Part shown: positions 19,177-26,794 of the stretch, in pieces
Layout: each line of letters begins with the position of its first letter
How positions within the stretch are numbered: the first letter of the stretch is position 1
DNA from: Thermoanaerobaculales bacterium
Lineage (GTDB): Bacteria; Acidobacteriota; Thermoanaerobaculia; Thermoanaerobaculales; Sulfomarinibacteraceae
Direction: 5' to 3'
Assembly (NCBI GenBank): GCA_025456145.1
Contig: JALOLD010000001.1
Location: forward strand, 124,001-188,000
Length of the DNA: 64,000 nucleotides
Notes under the pieces: model-generated
What the model saw: the letters and a program-made list of their open reading frames with translations, nothing else
Databases searched by the model: none
Told to the model about the DNA's origin: nothing
Made by a program: the position numbers and the translations under genes

Positions 19177-20076
19177 ATGAACACCGACAACCGGCGCGTG
19201 GTGCTCGCGGCGGCCGCCCTCGCGGCGTCCCTGCTCCTTCCCGGGCTCTCGCACTCCGCGGAGCAAGGGTCCGACCTCTACCCGACAGGGTATGTCTTCC
19301 TCGACGCCGACGACCGGCCGCTGCCCTTCCAGGACCGGACCGAGATCGTCGCGATGCTCCGCACCGCCGAGATCGTCGAACAGAGGCAGATGAGCCGCGG
19401 CGTCGCCGGGAACCTCCGCGTCCTGCTCGACCACGACGGCGTCCGCTTCAAGGCGGTCGTGCGGCTGATCGACGTCAACGAGCGCGAGGAGACCGGGTCG
19501 CTGCGGATGGTCGTCAAGTACCGCGACTCGCACATCTTCGAGCTCGCGGCCTACGAGCTCAGCGAGCTGCTCGGGATCGGCCGGGTCCCGCCCACCGCCC
19601 GGCGCGGCGCGGCCGGCTTCGACGGCACGATCCAGATCTGGATGGAGGGCACGACGCCCGAGGACATCATGCTCGCCGAGGGGCGGCTCCAGCCGCCCGA
19701 CCGGACCTCGTGGTGGCACCAAAAGTCGATCATGTGGGTGTTCGACGCGCTGATCGCCAACACCGACCGCAACCAGGGCAACCTGCTCATCGACGGCGAC
19801 TGGAACCTGTGGTTCATCGACCACACCCGGGCCTTCCGCGAGACCTCGGTGCTCTTCGACTCCGCGCACCTCGACCACTGCGAGCGCCGGTTCTGGGAGG
19901 TGCTGCAGACGACGCCCGACGAGGCGATCCGCGAGCGGCTCGGGCCCTATCTGACGGGCCGCGAGCTCGACAGCCTCCTGCTGCGCCGCGGCAAGCTCGT
20001 CAAGCACTTCGCCAAGCGCATCAAGAAGCACGGCGAGGACGCGGTGCTCTTCGACCTCGTACCAGACTCGAGGTGA
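19177..20076 (+). CDS. Exported kinase-fold-like protein (HipA/FAM20/PI4K-like motifs)
   Basis: Signal peptide MNTDNRRVVLAAAALAASLLLPGLSHSAEQ; ELAAYELSELLGIGRVPPTA; IANTDRNQGNLLIDGDWNLWFIDHTRAF. Confidence 0.65.
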   Translation: MNTDNRRVVLAAAALAASLLLPGLSHSAEQGSDLYPTGYVFLDADDRPLPFQDRTEIVAMLRTAEIVEQRQMSRGVAGNLRVLLDHDGVRFKAVVRLIDVNEREETGSLRMVVKYRDSHIFELAAYELSELLGIGRVPPTARRGAAGFDGTIQIWMEGTTPEDIMLAEGRLQPPDRTSWWHQKSIMWVFDALIANTDRNQGNLLIDGDWNLWFIDHTRAFRETSVLFDSAHLDHCERRFWEVLQTTPDEAIRERLGPYLTGRELDSLLLRRGKLVKHFAKRIKKHGEDAVLFDLVPDSR

Positions 20077-20165
20077 GGAGTGAGGAGTGAGGAGTGAGGA
20101 GTGAGGAGTGAGGAGTGAGGAGTGAGGAGTGAGGAGTGAGGAGTGAGGAGTGAGGAGTGAGGAGT
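20075..20165. repeat. Heptanucleotide tandem array (GAGGAGT)13
   Basis: 13 uninterrupted 7-mers beginning inside the TGA stop codon of the upstream gene. Confidence 0.97.
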
Positions 20166-20220
20166 GAGCGCTCGCTTCGCTCGCTGTGAGGATCGAGACG
20201 TGGATTCCTCGACGTCAACG

Positions 20221-20255
20221 TCTCACGCCTCACGTCTCACGTCTCACCTCTCACG
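20221..20255. repeat. Heptanucleotide array (TCTCACG)5, slightly degenerate
   Basis: tctcacg-cctcacg-tctcacg-tctcacc-tctcacg. Confidence 0.93.
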
Positions 20256-20258
20256 TCT

Positions 20259-20290
20259 AACTTTCTAACCTCCAAACCTTCTAACCTTCT
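20259..20290. repeat. Octanucleotide array AACCTTCT x4 (degenerate)
   Basis: aactttct-aacctcca-aaccttct-aaccttct. Confidence 0.85.
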
Positions 20291-20296
20291 TACTCT

Positions 20297-20331
20297 TAAC
20301 CCTTTACCCTTAACCCTTAACCTCTACCCCT
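20297..20331. repeat. Heptanucleotide array TAACCCT x5 (degenerate, telomere-like)
   Basis: taaccct-ttaccct-taaccct-taacctc-tacccct, ending 2 nt before the convergent gene stop. Confidence 0.9.
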
Positions 20332-20333
20332 CA

Positions 20334-23300
20334 CTACTTCTGCACCCTCGTGATGACGAACGGGTCGTCGCCCTTCATGAAGCTGACCTCGACGGTGGTC
20401 CGCTGGCCGTCGACGATGAGCACCGTCGTCGCGAGCTTGCGGCCGGGGATCATCACCATCATCGGGTACTCGCCGGCCGGGATCTTGGTCAGGTTGAAGG
20501 TGCGGTAGCTCTTGTCGTGGATCTCGTCGCGGAACCAGATCGTGCAGCGCTCCGGCTTCGAGAGCACCTGGAGCGACCCCAGTCCCTCGTGCACGACCCC
20601 GACCGTCGCCGCCTTGAGGTCGCCGTGGATCCGGTTCTCCGCACCGGGCTCGATGGTGATGGTCGAGGTCACGGTCTCGTACCCGTCCTTGGAGAAGGTG
20701 ATCGTGTGCTCGCCCACCGGCAGCCCTCCGATCGAGAGCTCGGGGGTGCGCTTGACCTCGACGCGGCCGGCGATCTCCACCGTGATGTTCTGCGGCGCCG
20801 AGGTGACGACCAGGCTGCCGACCTCGACCCCGCCGGCGGCCGAGCCGGCCGGCGGCGCCGCCGCCGGCGTGAACTCCGCCACCTCGACCTCGATCGGCCG
20901 GCTCACCACGTCGACCGCGAAGGTCTGGGGCTGGAAGCCCGCCTTCTCGACCCGGATGGTGTGGCGGCCGCGGCTGACGTTGGAGAGGAAGAGGCCGTCC
21001 TCGCGGGCGCTCGTGGTGCCGGCCGGCTGGCCGTCGAGGAAGACCTCGAGGCCCGGCTCGGCCGAGATCTGGATGCCGCCGGCGAAGGAGACCGCCGTCG
21101 CCGCGACCTCGGTCACCGGCGCCGGGGTCGCCGGAGCGGTCGGTTCGACGGCGGGCCGGGCAGTGGTCGGGGGCTCGGCGGCCGCCGGGGCAGCGGTCGC
21201 CGACACGGCCGTCGCCGTCCCGGCCCCGCCGGTCTTGGGCCCGGCCGCCGGGGCGACGGCGACCTCGACGGCCTCCGGGCTCGGCCTGCGCACCTCGCCG
21301 CCGAGCTTCCAGAACGGGGCGACATCGGTGGGCTCAGGCGGCCACGCCAGGCTTCCGGCCAGCTCGACGTACGCCATGCGGTCCTCCGGCAGGAGGAACC
21401 GCTCCGCTTCCAGGGTGCGCGCAGCGGCCGCGACGAGATCGAGATACTCCTGGGGTCCCCGGTACCTCGCCTCGATCGACCGCCGTGGATCGCCGCCGCT
21501 CGCCCGCGCCTCCTCGGTCGCCGGGAAGACCCAGAACGACCCGTCGAACCGGGTCAGGAAGGTGGGCGCGCCCGCCGCCTCGGAGCGCGGGTTCCAGCCC
21601 TGGTAGGTGCCGAGCGGCACGGTCAGCTCGGGCAGACGGATCCCGCCGACGCCGTTTCCGTCGGCGTCGAAGGACGGGACGAGGGTGCGGTAGGCCTCCC
21701 CCATCTCGGGCGGCACGACCGTGAAGACCCCCTCGCTCCAGAACCGGGGCCCGTAGTCCACCCGCCTCGGCGCCAGGTTGCTCCCCGGGTGGCGGCACCC
21801 GGGGATCGTCGGAAACCTCGCCGCGTGCTCCGCCGCGGTGATGAGCTCGCCGCGGTCGAGACGCGGGTAACGGCTCGGCGGCGGCTCGACCCCGTCCGAC
21901 ACCCAGCGGTCGAGGTTGACCAGCATCGCGCGTTGGACGGGGGCCACGTCGAGGGGATTGCGCCCGTGCTCCTGGACCGAGCGGAGGCGGGTCCCCGCCC
22001 CGCCGTGCGGCGCGCCGTTGGTCATGTAGTAGCGGACGTCCGGGTGGAAGGCGACGTCGACGCTCCCGGTGGGGTCGGTGTGGACGAGCGACGCCGAGCG
22101 CGTCCAGTACTCGAGGGTGTTGTTCGTGATGAGGATCTTCGGCACCGCGCCGAGCCGCTTCGCCGCCGCGAGCACGTCGTTTTCCGCGGAGGCTCCGTCG
22201 GGCGCGAAGTTGAACGGCGGATGGTCCGCCGGGAAGGAGTTTCCCTCCAGATGGCTCGGGTGGTGGGTGGTCTGGGCGAAGCGGTGGTTGAAGCCGCCCT
22301 TGCCGCCGCCGGCGACGTGGATCCGCGCGCCGTCGAAGACCATCCGCCCCGCCTCGTCGACGTGGAAGCCCTGCCACAGCATGTGGGTGATGAACCGCCC
22401 CGACTGGGAGACGCCGAAAATGTAGACGTGCTCCATGGCGGACACCCACTCCCCGTCGGCGCCGCGGACCGCGAGCGGGCTCGGGTTGCCCAGGGCGTCT
22501 GAACCCTCGAAGTGGAAGAAGCCGATGGCGTCGCGCACCGCGGCGAGGCCGAACCCCACGACCCGCGGGTTCTGGACCTCGTAGATCAGCTCGTAGATCC
22601 GCCCCGGCTCGATGCCACCGTCGACCGCGATCGAGGTCGGGTCGGGGATTTCCACGCCTCCCTCGATGCGCGCGTACCGCCAGCGGTCGTTGGGGATCCG
22701 GCGCCGCTCGCCGTCCGGGGCGTCCCGTACCGTCAGCACCGCCTCCGAGTTGTCCGCCGGGTCGAGGGCCGGGTAGCAGCGGCTGTTGCCCCAGGCGAGG
22801 GGCAGCGACGCGGCCGCCTCGGTGCCGAAGGAGTTGACGATCTCGGCGGCAATGCGCTGGCGGATCGGCCCGCCGTTCTCGGTGGCGACGGGCAGCTCGA
22901 TCTGCAGCCGGTCGCCGCCCGAGCTCACGTCCCAGTTCCACGCCGACCAGAGCAGCGCGTAGCCCTGCTCCATGAGAAAGCCGTTGCCCGCGTCCGCCGG
23001 CGTCGATGGGTCGTTGGTCCCGGGCGCACCGTTGAAGTGGCGCAGCATGTAGAGGTTGCCCCGGTTGTTGACGTCGTAGAGCAGGCGCCCGTTACCGCGC
23101 GCCAGATCGACCGGCTTGAGCAGGATGAAGTCGCCCTCGAAGCGCACCTTGCCGTCGGCGCCGCGCGGCGCGAGCCCGAGATCGACGATCGCCGCGTTGG
23201 CCTCGTCGGCCGGGTCGACGGCGTAGTGGAGCCGGCCCCGGATCTTCTCGTACGGGCCGGTGTCGCCGAAGCTCGCGCCATCGGCGAAGACCTCCCGCGA

Positions 23301-23411
23301 CGTGATCTCGACCCGTTCGACCTCGGCCCACGCCGGGCCCGCGAGGAGGCCGAAGGCGAGCAGCATCGCTGCAACGACGGACTGCTGACGACGACAGGGG
23401 CGGTGGCTCAT
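20334..23411 (-). CDS. Exported alpha/beta hydrolase-domain protein fused to C-terminal PEGA-type domains
   Basis: VERVEITSREVFADGASFGDTGPYEKIRGRLHYAVDPADEANAAIVDLGLAPR; nucleophile elbow YIFGVSQSGRFITHMLWQGF; Pro/Ala linker; PEGA-like repeats GLEVFLDGQPAGTTSAREDGLFLSNVSRGRHTIRVEKAGFQP and VKRTPELSIGGLPVGEHTITFSKDGYETVTSTITI. Confidence 0.87.
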   Translation of the reverse strand: MSHRPCRRQQSVVAAMLLAFGLLAGPAWAEVERVEITSREVFADGASFGDTGPYEKIRGRLHYAVDPADEANAAIVDLGLAPRGADGKVRFEGDFILLKPVDLARGNGRLLYDVNNRGNLYMLRHFNGAPGTNDPSTPADAGNGFLMEQGYALLWSAWNWDVSSGGDRLQIELPVATENGGPIRQRIAAEIVNSFGTEAAASLPLAWGNSRCYPALDPADNSEAVLTVRDAPDGERRRIPNDRWRYARIEGGVEIPDPTSIAVDGGIEPGRIYELIYEVQNPRVVGFGLAAVRDAIGFFHFEGSDALGNPSPLAVRGADGEWVSAMEHVYIFGVSQSGRFITHMLWQGFHVDEAGRMVFDGARIHVAGGGKGGFNHRFAQTTHHPSHLEGNSFPADHPPFNFAPDGASAENDVLAAAKRLGAVPKILITNNTLEYWTRSASLVHTDPTGSVDVAFHPDVRYYMTNGAPHGGAGTRLRSVQEHGRNPLDVAPVQRAMLVNLDRWVSDGVEPPPSRYPRLDRGELITAAEHAARFPTIPGCRHPGSNLAPRRVDYGPRFWSEGVFTVVPPEMGEAYRTLVPSFDADGNGVGGIRLPELTVPLGTYQGWNPRSEAAGAPTFLTRFDGSFWVFPATEEARASGGDPRRSIEARYRGPQEYLDLVAAAARTLEAERFLLPEDRMAYVELAGSLAWPPEPTDVAPFWKLGGEVRRPSPEAVEVAVAPAAGPKTGGAGTATAVSATAAPAAAEPPTTARPAVEPTAPATPAPVTEVAATAVSFAGGIQISAEPGLEVFLDGQPAGTTSAREDGLFLSNVSRGRHTIRVEKAGFQPQTFAVDVVSRPIEVEVAEFTPAAAPPAGSAAGGVEVGSLVVTSAPQNITVEIAGRVEVKRTPELSIGGLPVGEHTITFSKDGYETVTSTITIEPGAENRIHGDLKAATVGVVHEGLGSLQVLSKPERCTIWFRDEIHDKSYRTFNLTKIPAGEYPMMVMIPGRKLATTVLIVDGQRTTVEVSFMKGDDPFVITRVQK

Positions 23412-23517
23412 CGTGGTCTCCAGGTTCGCGCTCGTCGGCGCCGACTATAGCCTGGCCGGGCCCGGCCGTCCCCGGCCTCCTCGGAAGCTGCTACCCTCGC
23501 TCCCGGAAGGAGACATC

Positions 23518-25227
23518 GTGCGCACTCTCGTCACTCTCGCCGTCCTGCCGGGTCTGCTCGTCGCCTGCGGCACGCCCGCCCCAGCCCCCACACCCGCCCC
23601 CGACCACGTCGAGCTGTCGCTGCCTGCGGGCTTCGACGCCGCCCTCGACACGATCGCGGCGCCCGGTCTCCTCGCCGACGTCACGACGGTGGCCGGAGAC
23701 GCCTTCGAAGGCCGGCTTCCGGGCAGCGACGGCGACCGAGCGGCGCGCGCCTTTCTCGCCGGCCGACTCGCCGAGCTCGGCTTCGCGGGTTTCTTCGACG
23801 ACGGCTCCTACGAGCAGCCGCTCGAGATCGTCGGCCTGACCGCACACCCGCCCGACCGGTGGAGCTTCGAGGCGGCGGACGGATCGGCCGCGGGCTTCCG
23901 CTACGGCGAAGAGTACATGCTGATGGCCGGCGTCCAGCGCCCCGAGATCTCCTTCGCCGACGCCGAGGTGGTCTTCGTCGGTTACGGGATCGTCGCCGCC
24001 GAGGAGGACTGGGACGACTTCAAGGGCGCCGATCTCCGGGGCAAGGTGCTGCTGATGCTCAACGACGACCCCGACTGGGACCCCGAGCTGTTCGGCGGCG
24101 AGCGCAAGCTGTCCTACGGGCGGTGGGACTCGAAGTACGCCAGCGCCGCGCGACAGGGAGCGGCCGGCGCGATCATCGTCCACACCACCGAGTCGGCCGG
24201 CTACCCGTGGCAGGTCGTCCGATCGTCGAACATCGGCGAGCAGTTCGAGCTGGTCGCCGGCGACGAGCCGCGCTCCCTGGTCAACGGCTGGCTCACCTGG
24301 GAGGCGTCGAAGACGGTCGCCGCCCTCGGAGGCCACGACCTCGAGGCCCTCGTCGACGCGGCGCGGTCGCGCGACTTCCGGCCGGTGCCGCTCGGCGTCA
24401 CGACCTCGGTCGATCTCCATATCGATGTCCGGACGACCGCCACCGCCAACGTCGCCGGAGTGCTCCGCGGCTCGGACCCCGAGCTCGCCGACTCGCTCGT
24501 CGTCCTGTCGGCCCACCACGACCACTTCGGCATCGGCGAGCCCGACTCCACCGGCGACGTCATCTACAACGGCGCCCTCGACAACGGGGTCGCGATGGCC
24601 CAGGGGCTGGCGGTGGCCGGCGCCTTCGCGAGCCTGCCGCAGCCACCCCGGCGCAGCGTCCTCGTCCTCTTCCCCGCCGCCGAGGAGCAGGGCATCCTCG
24701 GATCGGAGTACTTCGCCAGAAGCGGCGCCGTCCACCCCGCCCGTCTGGCGGCCGACATCAACTTCGAGCTCGGCAACGTCTGGGGCCGGACCTCGGACGT
24801 GATCGTCTACGGTCTCGGCAAGTCCGAGCTCGACGACTGGCTCGCCTCCGCCGCCGCGACCCAGGGCCGGACGATCCGCGGCGAGCAGGACGTCAGGGCG
24901 GGCTGGTTCTACCGCTCGGACCAGATCAGCTTCGCCCGGGTCGGCGTGCCGGCGATCTGGTTCAAGTCCGGCGTCGACTTCCTCGGCCGCGAGCCGGGCT
25001 GGGGCGAGGCGCGGTACGAGGAGTGGATCCGGAACAGCTACCACCGGCCGTCGGACGAGGTCGAGGAGAGCTGGAACCTCGAGGGGCTGGTCGAGGACGC
25101 ACGGCTCGCCTTCCGGCTGGCGGCCGCGATCGCCACCGCCGACATCACCCCCACCTGGTACGAGGGCGACGAGTTCGAGGCGCTCCGCAAGGCCTCGCTC
25201 GCCGAGCTCGAGGCGGACGGGGAGTAG
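23518..25227 (+). CDS. M28-family metallopeptidase lipoprotein with PA-like domain
   Basis: GTG start after GGAAGGAG; lipobox LPGLLVACG; DSLVVLSAHHDHFGIGEPDSTGDVIYNGALDNGVAMAQGLAVAGAF...VLVLFPAAEEQGILGSEYFA. Confidence 0.9.
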   Translation: MRTLVTLAVLPGLLVACGTPAPAPTPAPDHVELSLPAGFDAALDTIAAPGLLADVTTVAGDAFEGRLPGSDGDRAARAFLAGRLAELGFAGFFDDGSYEQPLEIVGLTAHPPDRWSFEAADGSAAGFRYGEEYMLMAGVQRPEISFADAEVVFVGYGIVAAEEDWDDFKGADLRGKVLLMLNDDPDWDPELFGGERKLSYGRWDSKYASAARQGAAGAIIVHTTESAGYPWQVVRSSNIGEQFELVAGDEPRSLVNGWLTWEASKTVAALGGHDLEALVDAARSRDFRPVPLGVTTSVDLHIDVRTTATANVAGVLRGSDPELADSLVVLSAHHDHFGIGEPDSTGDVIYNGALDNGVAMAQGLAVAGAFASLPQPPRRSVLVLFPAAEEQGILGSEYFARSGAVHPARLAADINFELGNVWGRTSDVIVYGLGKSELDDWLASAAATQGRTIRGEQDVRAGWFYRSDQISFARVGVPAIWFKSGVDFLGREPGWGEARYEEWIRNSYHRPSDEVEESWNLEGLVEDARLAFRLAAAIATADITPTWYEGDEFEALRKASLAELEADGE

Positions 25228-25320
25228 AAGCGCAAGGGCGCAAAGACCCTGAAGTCATCGCGTGATGGGGCCATCGCATCCATCGCAGATGAAACGCCAA
25301 GGTCGCCAAGACCATCGCAG
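25228..25320. repeat. Left arm of imperfect inverted repeat (GCAAGGGCGCAAAG ... GAAACGCCAAGG-TCGCCAAG)
   Basis: Matches in reverse complement to about 25500-25597. Confidence 0.7.
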
Positions 25321-25499
25321 TCGTCGGATCATTGAGTCAGCGCATTCGTCGCATTCATCACAGTCGACATAGGAAGCTCACCAAGAGTGCAACGATGAGT
25401 GAGTTTGCACCGGAATCTCCTGGCGCCAGCCTGTCGCCGGCAACGGTTGGGATGAACACGATGGATGTGGTCGTTGCATCGGCGCGATCATGCGATCGA

Positions 25500-25597
25500 T
25501 GCGGTGACTTGGCGATGGCCTTGGCGAACTTGGCGTTCTTGGCGTTTCGATCGCGATGACGGGATGAATGCCATGACCTTCGCGCCCTTGCCGTGCA
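25500..25597. repeat. Right arm of imperfect inverted repeat
   Basis: Reverse complement reads GGCAAGGGCGCGAAGGTCATGG...GAAACGCCAAGAACGCCAAGTTCGCCAAGGCCATCGC. Confidence 0.7.
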
Positions 25598-26794
25598 TCA
25601 ACCCAGGAGCGTGGTCACGCTTCGGACAGCGGCGAGAAGGCCGCGCACGCCGAGCACCAGGCAGACCGCGACGACCGCTCCGGTGACCAGGTTGAGGAGA
25701 CGGCCGTTGACCTTGGCGCCGAGCTGCTCGCGGTCGTTGATCACGATCCACAGGAAGACCGCGGTCAGGGGCAGGACGAGACCGTTGAACGCCTGGGCGA
25801 GGATGATCGCGGGGATCGGGCGGACGCCGGTCACCGCGACCAGCACCCCGGTCAGGAGAACCCCGGCCCAGACCGACCGGTAGCGCCACCCGCGCTCGCT
25901 CCAGTCCGGCCCGCCCTCGCCGCCGAGCAGGGTCCGCGCGGTGATCGCGGCGGCGAGCGGCGCGGTGATCGCCGAGGTGAAGCCGGCGCCGAAGAGCCCG
26001 AAGGCGAGCGACCAGCCGGCCGCCGGTCCGAGCCGCTCGGAGAGCACCGCGGCGAGCCGGTCGAACTCGAGCCCGCCCCCGAGCACCGTGCCGACCACCA
26101 GCACGCCGAGCGAGATCAGGCCGCCGCCGCCGACCGCCACCGCGAGGCCCCAGCGCATCTCGCCGAGGATGTGCCCCCGGGCCAGCGCCGAGCCGAGAAA
26201 GAGGTTGTAGGGGACGACGGTGGTTCCGACGAGCCCGAGCACGAGCACCGCCGACCCGCGCGGCGCCCGCGGTACGAGCAGCCCCTCGAGCAATGCGCCG
26301 AGGTCGGGCGCGACCCGCACCGCGGTGACCAGGAAGACGATGCCCATCAACGCCACCACTGCGCCGAGGACCTGCGCGATCAGCCGGGTGCTCCCGGTCG
26401 CCAGCAGGGCGGCCGACGCGGCGCCGCAGATCAGGGTCAGCCAGACCGCCGAGCCGTCGACGGCGAGCCGGAGGCCGGCCACCGCGCCGAGCAGGTTGCC
26501 TGCCTGATAGGCCGCGCAGCCGAGGATCACGCCGCCCGCGAGGACCGGCGGCAGCCAGCCGACGGCACGGGGAAAGCGCCGGCGCACCGCCTCCCCGAGC
26601 TCGAGCCCGGTGACCACCGTGACCCGACCCGATGCCTCCTGGAGCACCAGGCAGGCGGCGGTCGAGAAGAGCAGGGCCCAGGCCAGGGCGAGACCGTGAT
26701 CGCTCCCCGCCCGCGCCGCGGTGGTGACCGTTCCGGGTCCGATGAAGGCCGCCGCGATGACCGACCAGAAGAGCAGGTCGAGGAGGCGTCTCAT
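25598..26794 (-). CDS. Nramp-family divalent metal transporter
   Basis: FWSVIAAAFIGPGTVTTAARAGSDHGLALAWALLFSTAACLVLQEASGRVTVVTG...TTVVPYNLFLGSALARG...LPLTAVFLWIVINDREQLG. ATGA overlap with the upstream gene. Confidence 0.9.
   Translation of the reverse strand: MRRLLDLLFWSVIAAAFIGPGTVTTAARAGSDHGLALAWALLFSTAACLVLQEASGRVTVVTGLELGEAVRRRFPRAVGWLPPVLAGGVILGCAAYQAGNLLGAVAGLRLAVDGSAVWLTLICGAASAALLATGSTRLIAQVLGAVVALMGIVFLVTAVRVAPDLGALLEGLLVPRAPRGSAVLVLGLVGTTVVPYNLFLGSALARGHILGEMRWGLAVAVGGGGLISLGVLVVGTVLGGGLEFDRLAAVLSERLGPAAGWSLAFGLFGAGFTSAITAPLAAAITARTLLGGEGGPDWSERGWRYRSVWAGVLLTGVLVAVTGVRPIPAIILAQAFNGLVLPLTAVFLWIVINDREQLGAKVNGRLLNLVTGAVVAVCLVLGVRGLLAAVRSVTTLLG

Noticed and set aside
20075-20165. Possible CRISPR array
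   Set aside because: Uninterrupted 7-bp tandem repeat with no spacers; no cas genes in the window. The 50524-50741 array also has no spacers of CRISPR type.
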